Source of the DNA: Nitrosopumilaceae archaeon
GTDB taxonomy: Archaea > Thermoproteota > Nitrososphaeria > Nitrososphaerales > Nitrosopumilaceae
DNA length: 6,650 bases
Assembly: GCA_007571225.1 (NCBI GenBank)
Contig: RKRU01000047.1
Location: 1-6,650, forward strand
Direction: 5' to 3'
The notes beneath the pieces were generated by a model, which made no database searches, was not told the origin of the DNA, and saw only the letters and a list, made by a program, of their open reading frames with translations. Position numbers and translations under genes: made by a program. This document shows positions 1 to 6,279 of this stretch, piece after piece; positions within the stretch are counted from its first letter, which is position 1; each line of letters begins with the position of its first letter.

Positions 1-26
1 TCCTCATACTCCTCCCCTCCCCCCCC

Positions 27-52
27 ATGCCTGAATGTTTGATTTCAGGCAT
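27..52. repeat. Perfect 9-bp inverted repeat (hairpin)
   Basis: The arms ATGCCTGAA (27-35) and TTCAGGCAT (44-52) are perfect reverse complements around an 8-nt AT-rich loop. A pyrimidine-only tract of C and T runs just before it (roughly 10-26). No T-run follows on either strand, so a terminator role is not supported. It could be a structured 3' end or a protein-binding site. It sits next to the 38-bp direct repeat. Confidence 0.5.
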
Positions 53-53
53 A

Positions 54-164
54 AAGTTGACATACCGCTTACGCCGGACCTAAATTGTTGCCTCAAACAT
101 CGAATTCCAAGGCATGGAATCCATCGAAGTTGACATACCGCTTACGCCGGACCTAAATTGTTGC
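54..164. repeat. 38-bp perfect direct repeat pair, 73-bp period
   Basis: Two identical 38-bp copies lie at 54-91 and 127-164; both begin AAGTTGACATACC and end CCTAAATTGTTGC. The start-to-start distance is 73 bp, leaving a 35-bp spacer. The spacer (92-126) holds a small inverted repeat, ATTCCA (104-109) and TGGAAT (115-120). Two copies with perfect identity point to a recent duplication or a maintained non-coding element. The region lies downstream of the rfcL stop codon, and no convincing reading frame covers it. Two copies are too few to call a CRISPR array, and the spacer is not itself informative. Confidence 0.85.
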
Positions 165-220
165 AGCACACGACATTCCCATACTATGGATATGCGTGAC
201 ACCACCAAGCCACACTTGGC

Positions 221-281
221 TGCCTGCACTACGTCAATGCCTGCACTACGTCAATGCCTGCACTACGTCAATGCCTGCACT
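221..281. repeat. 17-bp tandem repeat (minisatellite), 3.6 copies
   Basis: The unit TGCCTGCACTACGTCAA occurs perfectly at 221-237, 238-254 and 255-271, followed by a 10-base partial copy at 272-281. A 17-bp unit is not a multiple of three, so it shifts frame at every copy and is unlikely to be coding. It ends less than 20 bp from the rfcL stop codon and would lie in, or just past, the 3' end of the rfcL transcript. Replication slippage is the simplest origin. Copy number could vary between strains. Confidence 0.9.
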
Positions 282-298
282 GACAGGCGGCAGTACAG

Positions 299-1531
299 CT
301 AGCCCGGCAGCCGTCCGATCTCCTTTCTGATGATGTCCGCGTGGTTGCTGCCATCGTCACGATCGCTTGTAACTGCTGCCATTACAGATGGGTCGGCGCG
401 CATGCAGTACAGCATGTATGGCATATAGATGGAGGCAAACGTGCTTGCCGACACGTGCAGTATCTTACAGAGATCGTCTGCAAGCGCCCTTATCTTGATC
501 CTGTCGGATCTGATCCTAGTCAACACGGGAAACGGCAGGTTGTACTGTACGTATCTTATTCTTCCTCCTCCTCCTTTTCTGCCGTGCATACGAATCAGCA
601 GGCCGTTAAGATACCGCAACAGCCTCCAGTTCTGTGTGCGCAGTATACGGCCATACAACATATCCGATTCGGACAGCACTTCAAGACAGAACGCAGCATC
701 CCGCGGACTTATATTCTTGTTGGATATCACGGCCGAATAAAATGCGCCTATCTTCTCGCGCGGGTCTGCCTGCATACGCCTCAGTATCTCGCCTGCCCGT
801 TCGACAGTATCTGCCTCAAAGAACGCGTTTATCGCCTGTTCTGTAGTCAGCCCCTCAACTGGAATCTCAGTCTGCGGCTCAATCCCTGTAGACATAGACT
901 GGGCCAGGTTCATCATGGAGCGTATGTCACCACCGGACCGTGACACTATCCTGTACAGCAGGTCACGATCAAGCTCCCCGACTGTCTGTTCCCCGAACTC
1001 CTCTGCCTCCCATATGCGGTCGCCCTGAACCTTCTCAAGGTATGCCTGCATGAGGCGCGGTGGAATGCGCTTGAACGTTATTGTGGTGGCCGCCTTTTTT
1101 ATCGGCTTCATCTTGTCTGCAGAGTCACGGTTTGCAGCAAGAATGATCGGTACTGCGGCAGACTTTCTGAGTATATCCGCTAGTGCGGCCGACCCCCCAT
1201 AGTCGCCGCGCCCGTGGATTCCATCCACCTCATCAATAAAGATCATCGTCTTCTGCCCCGTTACGGCCACATTTCCCAAGACGGGCTCTAGGATCTGGTT
1301 TATCCTTGCCTTGTTGCGGACATCGCTCGCGTTCAGCCCCACCACATCATATCCGAACTGTCTTGCAAGGAGAAACGCCATCGTAGTCTTGCCCGTGCCG
1401 GGCGGGCCCACCAAAAGCAGTGGCTTTGTACCAGTCCTCCATTGTGCAAGCCATTTAACTGCAACAGAGCGTGACTCTTCGTTGCCAACCATGTCGGAGA
1501 CCTGCATCGGACGGTATCTAGACGACCACAT
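299..1531 (-). CDS. rfcL: Replication factor C large subunit (archaeal clamp loader)
   Basis: This is the AAA+ large subunit of the archaeal clamp loader. With RfcS it opens and loads the PCNA ring onto primed DNA using ATP. Visible motifs in the 410-residue product are the N-terminal YRP box (residues 6-8), Walker A GPPGTGKT (42-49), Walker B FIDEVD (98-103), a sensor 1 region ending in AANR (132-135) and sensor 2 GGDIR (200-204). The SRC motif typical of small subunits is absent, as expected for RfcL. The C-terminal part, from about residue 230, would be the collar and tail. The length is at the short end for the family, and I see no clear PCNA-interacting peptide at the C-terminus, which ends in a charged tail. 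The ATG at 1531-1529 overlaps the TAA of the upstream gene by one base (TAATG), so translation is probably coupled. No promoter of its own is obvious. Confidence 0.96.
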   Translation of the reverse strand: MWSSRYRPMQVSDMVGNEESRSVAVKWLAQWRTGTKPLLLVGPPGTGKTTMAFLLARQFGYDVVGLNASDVRNKARINQILEPVLGNVAVTGQKTMIFIDEVDGIHGRGDYGGSAALADILRKSAAVPIILAANRDSADKMKPIKKAATTITFKRIPPRLMQAYLEKVQGDRIWEAEEFGEQTVGELDRDLLYRIVSRSGGDIRSMMNLAQSMSTGIEPQTEIPVEGLTTEQAINAFFEADTVERAGEILRRMQADPREKIGAFYSAVISNKNISPRDAAFCLEVLSESDMLYGRILRTQNWRLLRYLNGLLIRMHGRKGGGGRIRYVQYNLPFPVLTRIRSDRIKIRALADDLCKILHVSASTFASIYMPYMLYCMRADPSVMAAVTSDRDDGSNHADIIRKEIGRLPG

Positions 1532-2700
1532 TACGGCTGCATCTCCGGCAGGCTTGCATCAAGCTCGGACCATGCATTTATCTGCTGTAGCTGCCCGTAC
1601 CAGTACTGGTTGTAGTGGTCCATCGTAACAAACAGTAGTTCAAGCAGCGGTGTATTGGGAAACTCCTCAGGTAGTAGCCCTACTGCTAGGCGCGCATCCT
1701 CCATGTATAATCCGGCCTTTGCAAGCGTCGCGTCAAAGCCGACCCGTGAGCTACCCGACAGAAGCGAATAGTACAGCGGCCACGACGGCCTCTTTATCGC
1801 CTTGTCGCGCACAGAGTCCTCCATCTCGTTTCCGCACCCGACTCCCTCGGCAGCCTTTGCCATGCCCAAGTAAAATATGTCGCCAAGCGGGCGCTCTGCT
1901 AGCGCCATGTTGCGGCCCGCAGTACCCATGACGGCGCGGTACTTTTTGTACGACAGCTCCATCTGCTCCCCGGTTATGGCCGCAGGATCCGACTTCATCT
2001 GCTCGTCTGCGTCCTGGCCCCACCGCGCGTCTGCAAACCCCTTCTCAAATGAGTTTAGTACGGCGTCACCTGCCATCGATATCCTTCGGCGCGCCAGGCG
2101 CAGTATGTACGGGTTCATGAGGCGGTAGTCGTCTAGATACTCAAGGTCCTCGTCTTTGTCTATAATGCGGTCCATCGGCTCGCTCAGATCGATTGCCAGT
2201 ATGTGTCCCTCCACTACGTTCTGGCGCAGCTCCCTTCTGCCGTCGTTGTTGTTGTTATTATTGTGGCTGCTGTCGTATGCAGAGCCAGATTCTGCAACTG
2301 CGGCCGCACCATCAAAGAGCGCGTTGAAGACAGGAAATGTCATCTTGACAAAGTTCGAGTCTAGTATGCGCCCCACGCGCTTTCCCATCTCCTCAGGCGA
2401 GGCCAGCCTAGTCGTTGCCTTCTCTATTCCAGATGCCGAGAGCATCATCTCCTGTGATCCCACCTCGTCTGCAAATGCCCGGAGGGTTGCAGCAGGGTCC
2501 GGATCGGAATCCATCTCCCTTAGAAGATCCGCAGTAAACCGCCTAGCAAAATCGGGAAATCCCGACTCGGCCTCCTCCTTGTAACGATTGAAGAGCTTGA
2601 ATCCTTTTGATTTGAAGATCTTTTGTTTTATGATCTGCTTGCCTGGTTTTGTGCCCATCAGCGCCTCCTTGTCAAAGACTGACTGGTTCTTGCCTATCAT
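1531..2700 (-). CDS. Hypothetical protein, 389 aa, operon partner of rfcL
   Basis: I do not recognise a named domain in this protein. It is soluble-looking, acidic and probably mostly helical, with no signal peptide or membrane segment. The N-terminus (residues 1-40) is rich in lysine. A run of six asparagines after a histidine (H146, N147-152) forms a low-complexity linker, separating an N-terminal part (about 1-140) from a C-terminal part (about 155-389) with conserved-looking aromatic segments such as PSWPLYYSLLSGSSRVGFDA (305-324) and YNQYWYGQLQQINAW (363-377). Codon usage matches the neighbours and there are no interruptions, so it is a real gene. The ATG at 2700 lies 25 nt downstream of a TATA-like box, favouring it over the internal ATG at codon 15. 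It is followed directly by rfcL with a 1-bp overlap, suggesting a co-expressed and possibly replication- or repair-related role. That role is inference from position only. Confidence 0.88.
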   Translation of the reverse strand: MIGKNQSVFDKEALMGTKPGKQIIKQKIFKSKGFKLFNRYKEEAESGFPDFARRFTADLLREMDSDPDPAATLRAFADEVGSQEMMLSASGIEKATTRLASPEEMGKRVGRILDSNFVKMTFPVFNALFDGAAAVAESGSAYDSSHNNNNNNDGRRELRQNVVEGHILAIDLSEPMDRIIDKDEDLEYLDDYRLMNPYILRLARRRISMAGDAVLNSFEKGFADARWGQDADEQMKSDPAAITGEQMELSYKKYRAVMGTAGRNMALAERPLGDIFYLGMAKAAEGVGCGNEMEDSVRDKAIKRPSWPLYYSLLSGSSRVGFDATLAKAGLYMEDARLAVGLLPEEFPNTPLLELLFVTMDHYNQYWYGQLQQINAWSELDASLPEMQP

Positions 2701-2720
2701 GATATTGGAAATCCCCTTTT

Positions 2721-2729
2721 CTATTTATG
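2721..2729 (-). promoter_or_regulatory. TATA box of the orf389-rfcL operon
   Basis: On the minus strand this reads CATAAATAG, centred about 25 nt upstream of the ATG at 2700. That places the start of transcription at or next to the start codon, meaning a leaderless mRNA. No Shine-Dalgarno sequence precedes the ATG, which is consistent. It should drive both the hypothetical gene and rfcL. Confidence 0.7.
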
Positions 2730-2906
2730 CCTTCAATGTGAACAGAGAGTTCCGCAGTAGGGCTACATGAATGCATGTGTCAGTATAAAGCGAACTCTGG
2801 AGCATGGTGGGGCGTCTTCGGATGCTCTTTTGATGTCTTTGGGTGTACGAGAGTGGTGGTTGATGGTTGATGTGGTGGCGTGTAAGCAGGGATGAAAGTA
2901 GGGACC

Positions 2907-3100
2907 GCATACTAAAGGTGGTGTGGGTTCTCGCTCGTCTCGATTATGACTGACATCATTGACTCGTGAAACCATAACTGCATACTAGAGGTGGTGTGGG
3001 GGGGGAGGTGTGTGAGTAGACAGTTGCCGCCCAACAAAAAGCCCGACCACATCCACTACTATTGTGGGGGGTGAGGGTGTGGGGCGTGTGAGTAGGCAGT
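2907..3100. repeat. Degenerate direct repeats, about 73-76 bp period
   Basis: A 21-bp element reading GCATACT, A or G, then AGGTGGTGTGGG occurs at 2907-2927 and 2980-3000. The offset is 73 bp with one mismatch. Immediately after the second copy, GTGTGAGTAG, A or G, CAGT occurs at 3010-3024 and again at 3086-3100 (offset 76 bp, one mismatch). The segment 3053-3100 can be aligned loosely with 2981-3024 as a third, diverged copy. This looks like a decayed tandem duplication in the divergent intergenic region. The low complexity of the G/T-rich background lowers certainty for the third copy. Confidence 0.7.
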
Positions 3101-3156
3101 CAAGCAAGCAGGTAAGCAGATAGGGAGAGTATATGGGGAGGAGTAGAAGGAAAAGC

Positions 3157-3171
3157 CACGCACGCACGCAC
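3157..3171. repeat. (CACG)n microsatellite, 3.75 copies
   Basis: CACG is repeated three times and then CAC. The strict pyrimidine-purine alternation continues to 3175. It lies just before the TATA box of the phosphatase gene, where a Z-DNA-prone or slippage-prone tract could influence promoter activity. That effect is inference. Confidence 0.65.
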
Positions 3172-3184
3172 ATATTATTAGTCA

Positions 3185-3193
3185 TTTAAATTA
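3185..3193 (+). promoter_or_regulatory. TATA box of the IMPase/FBPase gene
   Basis: TTTAAATTA is centred at about 3189, 25 nt before the ATG at 3214. This predicts a transcript starting at or near that ATG. An AGGAG at 3201-3205 is also placed correctly for a ribosome site (8 nt before 3214), but it would lie outside a leaderless mRNA. Both signals favour ATG 3214 over GTG 3205. Confidence 0.65.
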
Positions 3194-3213
3194 CGATCAC
3201 AGGAGTGCACCAT

Positions 3214-4020
3214 ATGGAGGCCATAATAGACATCCTCAAAGAGGCGTCGCGCCGAATATATCTAAACGTCAGAGACATGGCAGGCACCACCGATGCCGCA
3301 GGCGACTACGGTGTGGGGGCCGGAGGCGACATCTCAAGGAAGATCGACATTGTGGCAGAAAAGACTGTAATTGACTATCTCAGCGAGGTCGGACTGGAGT
3401 GCATCATACTCGGCGAGGAGTGCGGCAAGGTCAGCCTCTCGGAGAACCCGCGCGGATACGTCATAATGGATGCAGTCGACGGCTCGGCCAATGCGGTAAG
3501 GGGCGTACCGTTCTTTTGCAGCTCGCTTGCATTTGCAACAAGCGAGAACCTAGACTCGATAACTGACGGTGTTGTCATGGATCTGGCAAACGGTGACATG
3601 TACTGGGCCTCATCGCAAAAGGGGGCGTTCCTAAACGACAAGAGAATCAGTGTGCGCATGGAGAACCCCATATACAGGATAATAGGGATAAACGTGTCTG
3701 GCGCATCCCGGGAGCTTACAGACAGGCTGCAACCGCTCTTTGAGGATAACAATCACATAAGACACTTTGGTGCCAACGCGCTGGAGATGGCGTTATTTGC
3801 GCGCGGGCTGCTTGATGCGTTTGTTGACATCAGAGGCAAGATCCGCATACAAGACATAGCGGCAGGCTACATAATGGTAAAGGAGGCAGGCGGGCTGCTT
3901 GTGGACGAAACGCTACAACCACTTGATGCGGATCTAGACTATGGTACGAGGATCTCGTTTATTGCAGCATCAAACGAGAAGGTGCTAGAGGCTGTTACCG
4001 CAGGCATAAAACTTTCATAG
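3214..4020 (+). CDS. Inositol monophosphatase / fructose-1,6-bisphosphatase family protein
   Basis: This 268-residue enzyme belongs to the Mg2+-dependent, Li+-sensitive phosphatase superfamily (SuhB/IMPase). Archaeal members typically hydrolyse both inositol-1-phosphate and fructose-1,6-bisphosphate, serving gluconeogenesis and inositol lipid or solute synthesis. Residues that mark the family, counted from ATG 3214, are the GEE metal-binding site (67-69), the DAVDGS motif (86-91, equivalent to the usual DPLDGT) and the QDIAAG motif (213-218, equivalent to WDxAAG). Length is normal. Valine replaces the usual leucine or isoleucine in the DxxDG motif, a conservative change. A GTG nine bases upstream would give three extra residues (MHH), but the TATA spacing and the AGGAG both point to ATG 3214. 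It stands alone, divergent from the rfcL operon. FBPase versus IMPase preference cannot be decided from sequence. Confidence 0.92.
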   Translation: MEAIIDILKEASRRIYLNVRDMAGTTDAAGDYGVGAGGDISRKIDIVAEKTVIDYLSEVGLECIILGEECGKVSLSENPRGYVIMDAVDGSANAVRGVPFFCSSLAFATSENLDSITDGVVMDLANGDMYWASSQKGAFLNDKRISVRMENPIYRIIGINVSGASRELTDRLQPLFEDNNHIRHFGANALEMALFARGLLDAFVDIRGKIRIQDIAAGYIMVKEAGGLLVDETLQPLDADLDYGTRISFIAASNEKVLEAVTAGIKLS

Positions 4021-4079
4021 ACTTTCCGCACATGTTGCAGGTATACGAGAGATGTACTGCCACAGTAAACGGGGCAGGC

Positions 4080-4096
4080 GTGCTGCCAGTCAGCAC
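4080..4096. repeat. Hairpin in the phosphatase-exonuclease gap
   Basis: GTGCTG (4080-4085) and CAGCAC (4091-4096) form a 6-bp stem with a 5-nt loop, about 60 bp after the phosphatase stop codon. An A-rich rather than T-rich stretch follows on the plus strand, so it is not a typical terminator. The remainder of this 220-bp gap (4021-4240) contains no gene or RNA that I can recognise, apart from the promoter at its right end and a 10-bp palindrome TGCTGCAGCA at 4195-4204 just upstream of that promoter. Confidence 0.4.
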
Positions 4097-4210
4097 CAAA
4101 AGCTGTAAAATGTATTCAGGTAGTTGGCCTTTGCTGCGAAAACCCTGACGGGCCTATCCGTAACCGGCAGACAGTACGGGCCGCCCAATGCAACTGCTGC
4201 AGCACGTATG

Positions 4211-4219
4211 TTTCTATAC
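4211..4219 (+). promoter_or_regulatory. TATA box of the exonuclease gene
   Basis: TTTCTATAC is centred about 25 nt before the ATG at 4241, predicting a leaderless mRNA. The perfect palindrome TGCTGCAGCA (4195-4204) sits seven bases upstream, overlapping or abutting the expected BRE position, and could be a regulator site. Confidence 0.6.
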
Positions 4220-4240
4220 TAGTACCCCATAATTACACAC

Positions 4241-5104
4241 ATGTGGACCACACCATCTGGCACATCAAAACCCTCGTCTGATACGTACTTGCAGTCCATT
4301 GCCAGTAACCCAGAAGACTATCGCGTCTTGGAGAGAGTGCCGCTGAATCCAGACAATATCCCCATAGAGTTCTGCAAACCCCAAGATACAGACACCACAC
4401 TTGTCATACTGGATACTGAGACTATGGGAAAAATGAATGTCGCAGACGACCATATAATAGAACTAGGCATGATCCGGTGCCGGTATGATGTGGCAGGCAG
4501 ACTGGTAGGTATCGACTCCGTACTAGACATGTTTGAGGATCCAGGGGAGCCGCTGAGTCGGGAGGTTACCAAACTGACGGGAATTACCGACGACATGGTA
4601 CGCGGCAAACAGATAGACAGGAACCTAGTCTTGGAGATGCTGCAAGATGAACCTGTTGTCGCCGCCCACAACGCGGCATTTGACCGTCCGCGCTTTGATC
4701 AGATGATTCCAAACGAACTGCCGTGGGTATGTACAATGCAGAACATCCCATGGGGTAAGATGGACCACTCTAGCCGTAAGCTAGAGGTATTGCTACAGCG
4801 CGAGGGGTGGTTCTACGAGGCCCACAGAGCCTGTGTCGATGTGCTGGCAGTTGCGTGGCTGTTGCACATGGTGCAGGGCAGCCTGCACGCACTGCTTGAG
4901 CCCAAGGTAAGGATTAGAGCATACGATGCATTCGAGGTCAAGGACACACTAAAGGAGCGCGGGTATAAGTGGGATCCCTTAGACAGATCGTGGTGGAAGG
5001 ACTTTGGAGAGGACAACGACGAACGTGAATACCTCGCAAACCTCTATCCAAACGGCTACCGAACGACAAGCAAGTCTATAGATCGGAGCACCGCATTCAA
5101 GTGA
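4241..5104 (+). CDS. DnaQ-like DEDDh 3'-5' exonuclease with C-terminal module
   Basis: The 287-residue product is a metal-dependent 3'-5' exonuclease of the RNase T/DnaQ fold. The DEDDh catalytic set is complete: D58 and E60 in Exo I (ILDTET), D148 in Exo II (HNAAFD) and H195 plus D200 in Exo III (HRACVD). Residues 1-50 form an N-terminal extension with a DYRVL segment, and residues about 223-256 form a small C-terminal module (AFEVKDTLKERGYKWDP followed by RSWWKDF). This same overall order is one I know from stand-alone bacterial exonucleases of about 290-300 residues. It is not a polymerase epsilon subunit in the strict sense, and the natural substrate (DNA ends, RNA or oligonucleotides) is unknown. 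The ATG is set by a TATA box 25 nt upstream. It appears monocistronic. Acquisition from bacteria is plausible but inferred. Confidence 0.92.
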   Translation: MWTTPSGTSKPSSDTYLQSIASNPEDYRVLERVPLNPDNIPIEFCKPQDTDTTLVILDTETMGKMNVADDHIIELGMIRCRYDVAGRLVGIDSVLDMFEDPGEPLSREVTKLTGITDDMVRGKQIDRNLVLEMLQDEPVVAAHNAAFDRPRFDQMIPNELPWVCTMQNIPWGKMDHSSRKLEVLLQREGWFYEAHRACVDVLAVAWLLHMVQGSLHALLEPKVRIRAYDAFEVKDTLKERGYKWDPLDRSWWKDFGEDNDEREYLANLYPNGYRTTSKSIDRSTAFK

Positions 5105-5164
5105 TCTGGCTTTAGATACACCGTTACGCCTGCTATTGCATCAACTGCGGCCGAATTAATTTAA

Positions 5165-5180
5165 GATCATATTAATGATC
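5165..5180. promoter_or_regulatory. Inverted repeat next to the FNR promoter, possible operator
   Basis: GATCAT and ATGATC form perfect 6-bp arms around ATTA. The element ends about seven bases before the TATA box of the reductase gene, exactly where an archaeal transcription factor could block or recruit TFB/TBP. The AT-rich setting makes a chance match possible. Confidence 0.45.
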
Positions 5181-5187
5181 ACGAAAA

Positions 5188-5196
5188 ATTTTTAAC
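5188..5196 (+). promoter_or_regulatory. TATA box of the ferredoxin-NADP reductase gene
   Basis: An A5T5-type stretch leads into TTTTTAACA, centred about 26 nt before the ATG at 5218. This predicts a leaderless transcript, and no ribosome-binding site precedes the ATG. Confidence 0.65.
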
Positions 5197-5217
5197 AAGT
5201 CTAACCAAATTTCAATA

Positions 5218-6060
5218 ATGGTCAACGAGGTAAAGGCAAAGATCACGTATATGGAGCTGTTAAAGGAAGATCTCATTATAATCAGGCTCGTGCCCAGCAC
5301 GGGAATGCCCCACTACAAGACGGGACAGTTCCTTACCATAGGTGTTCCCATACCTGCCGAGAAGAAGATAGTCCGGCGCGCGTATTCCATTGCGTCCCAC
5401 CCGGAGAACCGGGATTATTTTGAGTTTGTAATCAGATGGGTGAGAAAGCCCCTCCCGGGCAGGGTGACTACTGAGCTCTTTTATGCAAATGTAGGAGACG
5501 AGGTCTGGCTCGGCGAGCCCACCGGCGCGGCGCTCCAGATCAGCGAGAAGCTACACGACGGCAGAAGAGACAATAGAAGGATAGTCTGCGTGGGCGGCGG
5601 AACTGGCCTGGCGCCATTCATTGCATTTGCAAAACACCTGCACGACACCAACGACAGGCGGGAGGTGGTGGTACTGCATGGAGCTAGTTATGTAGACGAG
5701 CTCAGCTACAGGAGGTTGCTGACGGGCCTGGCCGAGGAGAGCGAGAAGAGGGGCGTAGGCGAGTGGAACTTTAAGTATAATGCTGCAATCAGCAGGCCAA
5801 AGGAGTTCTTCAATCGGTCGTGGAACGGCCATACCGGAAGGGTCGAGTCGTTCTTTACGCCCAACAAAAAGACTGGGCTCTCGGTATTAGATGAGATGGT
5901 AGGTGAGAAGATCACGCCTGAGAACACCATGATATACATCTGTGGCTATCAAGGGACCATTGATGGGGTCATTGATGCCGTAGAAGACAGGGGGTTTGTC
6001 ACAGAACACGACAAGAACCCCGACGGCAGCTTTAGCATAAAGTATGAATCGTACGGCTGA
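5218..6060 (+). CDS. Ferredoxin/flavodoxin-NADP(+) reductase family flavoprotein
   Basis: This 280-residue cytosolic flavoenzyme should carry FAD in an N-terminal beta-barrel and NAD(P)H in a C-terminal Rossmann-like domain, shuttling electrons between the nicotinamide pool and ferredoxin or flavodoxin. Supporting motifs are the FAD-binding RAYSIAS (54-60), GRVTT (81-85, the flavin pyrophosphate-binding region), the nucleotide-binding GGGTGLAPF (126-134) and ICGYQGTIDG (241-250, the usual cysteine-glycine motif near the nicotinamide). Length and order match bacterial Fpr-type enzymes. No iron-sulphur-binding cysteine cluster is fused, so a separate electron carrier is required. The TATA box 26 nt upstream and a 16-bp inverted repeat before it suggest independent, perhaps regulated, transcription. 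Alternatives within the superfamily are other NAD(P)H-flavin oxidoreductases. The physiological partner is not indicated by neighbours. Confidence 0.93.
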   Translation: MVNEVKAKITYMELLKEDLIIIRLVPSTGMPHYKTGQFLTIGVPIPAEKKIVRRAYSIASHPENRDYFEFVIRWVRKPLPGRVTTELFYANVGDEVWLGEPTGAALQISEKLHDGRRDNRRIVCVGGGTGLAPFIAFAKHLHDTNDRREVVVLHGASYVDELSYRRLLTGLAEESEKRGVGEWNFKYNAAISRPKEFFNRSWNGHTGRVESFFTPNKKTGLSVLDEMVGEKITPENTMIYICGYQGTIDGVIDAVEDRGFVTEHDKNPDGSFSIKYESYG

Positions 6061-6065
6061 GCCGT
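6053..6065 (+). other. Small hairpin over the FNR stop codon
   Basis: ACGGC (6053-6057) and GCCGT (6061-6065) form a GC-rich 5-bp stem with the loop TGA, which is the stop codon itself. No T-run follows directly. It could slow ribosomes or stabilise the 3' end, but evidence for function is weak. Confidence 0.3.
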
Positions 6066-6149
6066 CGGCCGGCATGCGAGTATAATACCTTGATTGTAGT
6101 CTGTTGTGGTGAGGAGGCCGCATACGTGCAAATCCGTCAATGGTATTAG

Positions 6150-6165
6150 GCCCCACGTATGGGGC
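6150..6165. repeat. GC-rich hairpin in the FNR downstream region
   Basis: GCCCCA (6150-6155) and TGGGGC (6160-6165) form a 6-bp stem with the loop CGTA. It is 90 bp after the FNR stop and could be the processed 3' end of that transcript. The sequence from 6061 to about 6279 otherwise contains no recognisable gene. Reading through it gives a threonine/histidine/tyrosine-rich peptide typical of CA-repeat DNA. Confidence 0.4.
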
Positions 6166-6171
6166 AAGCAT

Positions 6172-6215
6172 CATATGTACATATATTTGTATACACACAC
6201 ACGTACATACACACA
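6172..6215. repeat. Alternating purine-pyrimidine, CA-rich tract
   Basis: Strict purine-pyrimidine alternation runs from 6172 to 6186 and again from 6189 to 6215, including (AC)n with CGTACATA interruptions. Such DNA can adopt Z-form under negative supercoiling and is prone to slippage. It separates the reductase gene from the small genes at the right end. Confidence 0.6.
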
Positions 6216-6279
6216 ATGTCACGCATGCACAAACCCATCAAGATACCCGACCAGGCCTGATCCTGCCAAGTCATTTCAG

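Larger units (their letters stand above)
2740..3180. other. Gene-free divergent intergenic region, G/T-rich plus strand
   Basis: Between the operon promoter and the promoter of the phosphatase gene are about 440 bp with no believable gene. The plus strand is strongly G and T rich from about 2800 to 3140. It has G runs at 2998-3005 (eight G), 3066-3071, 3075-3077 and 3081-3084, and repeated GGT/GTG words such as tandem GGTTGAT near 2858-2871. Minus-strand open frames here would encode only proline, threonine, histidine and leucine-rich low-complexity peptides, so I treat them as artefacts of composition. The G runs could form weak or two-tetrad quadruplexes. A function as an untranslated RNA or a replication- or transcription-related spacer cannot be excluded. 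Confidence 0.6.

Noticed and set aside
54..164. A CRISPR array
   Set aside because: Only two repeat units are present, the 35-bp spacer contains its own inverted repeat, and no cas gene is in the window.
114..302. Plus-strand 62-residue frame over the left repeats
   Set aside because: It is built from the 38-bp and 17-bp repeats, the latter shifting frame at each copy, and it has no promoter or recognisable similarity.
2725..2975. Two further overlapping minus-strand frames of 61 and 70 residues
   Set aside because: They overlap each other in different frames, are low in complexity, resemble no family, and overlap the operon's TATA box.
2998..3084. A canonical G-quadruplex
   Set aside because: The G runs do not give four tracts of three or more G with loops of seven or fewer; only weak or two-tetrad forms are possible.
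2985..3185. Minus-strand 66-residue open frame with a leucine-rich, membrane-like N-terminal half
   Set aside because: It lies wholly in the G/T-skewed repeat region, where the complementary strand yields Leu/Pro/Thr-rich peptides by composition, and it has no promoter at the proper distance.
3028..5871. A 14-bp match CGCCCAACAAAAAG at 3028-3041 and 5858-5871
   Set aside because: A single 14-bp match between two places in a window of this size is not far from chance, and one copy is ordinary coding sequence of the reductase.
6106..6279. N-terminal extension of the LDFYNN ORF
   Set aside because: The added 58 residues come from a CA-rich alternating tract and a hairpin, giving a Thr/His/Tyr/Cys-rich peptide unlike the rest, so the start at 6280 is preferred.
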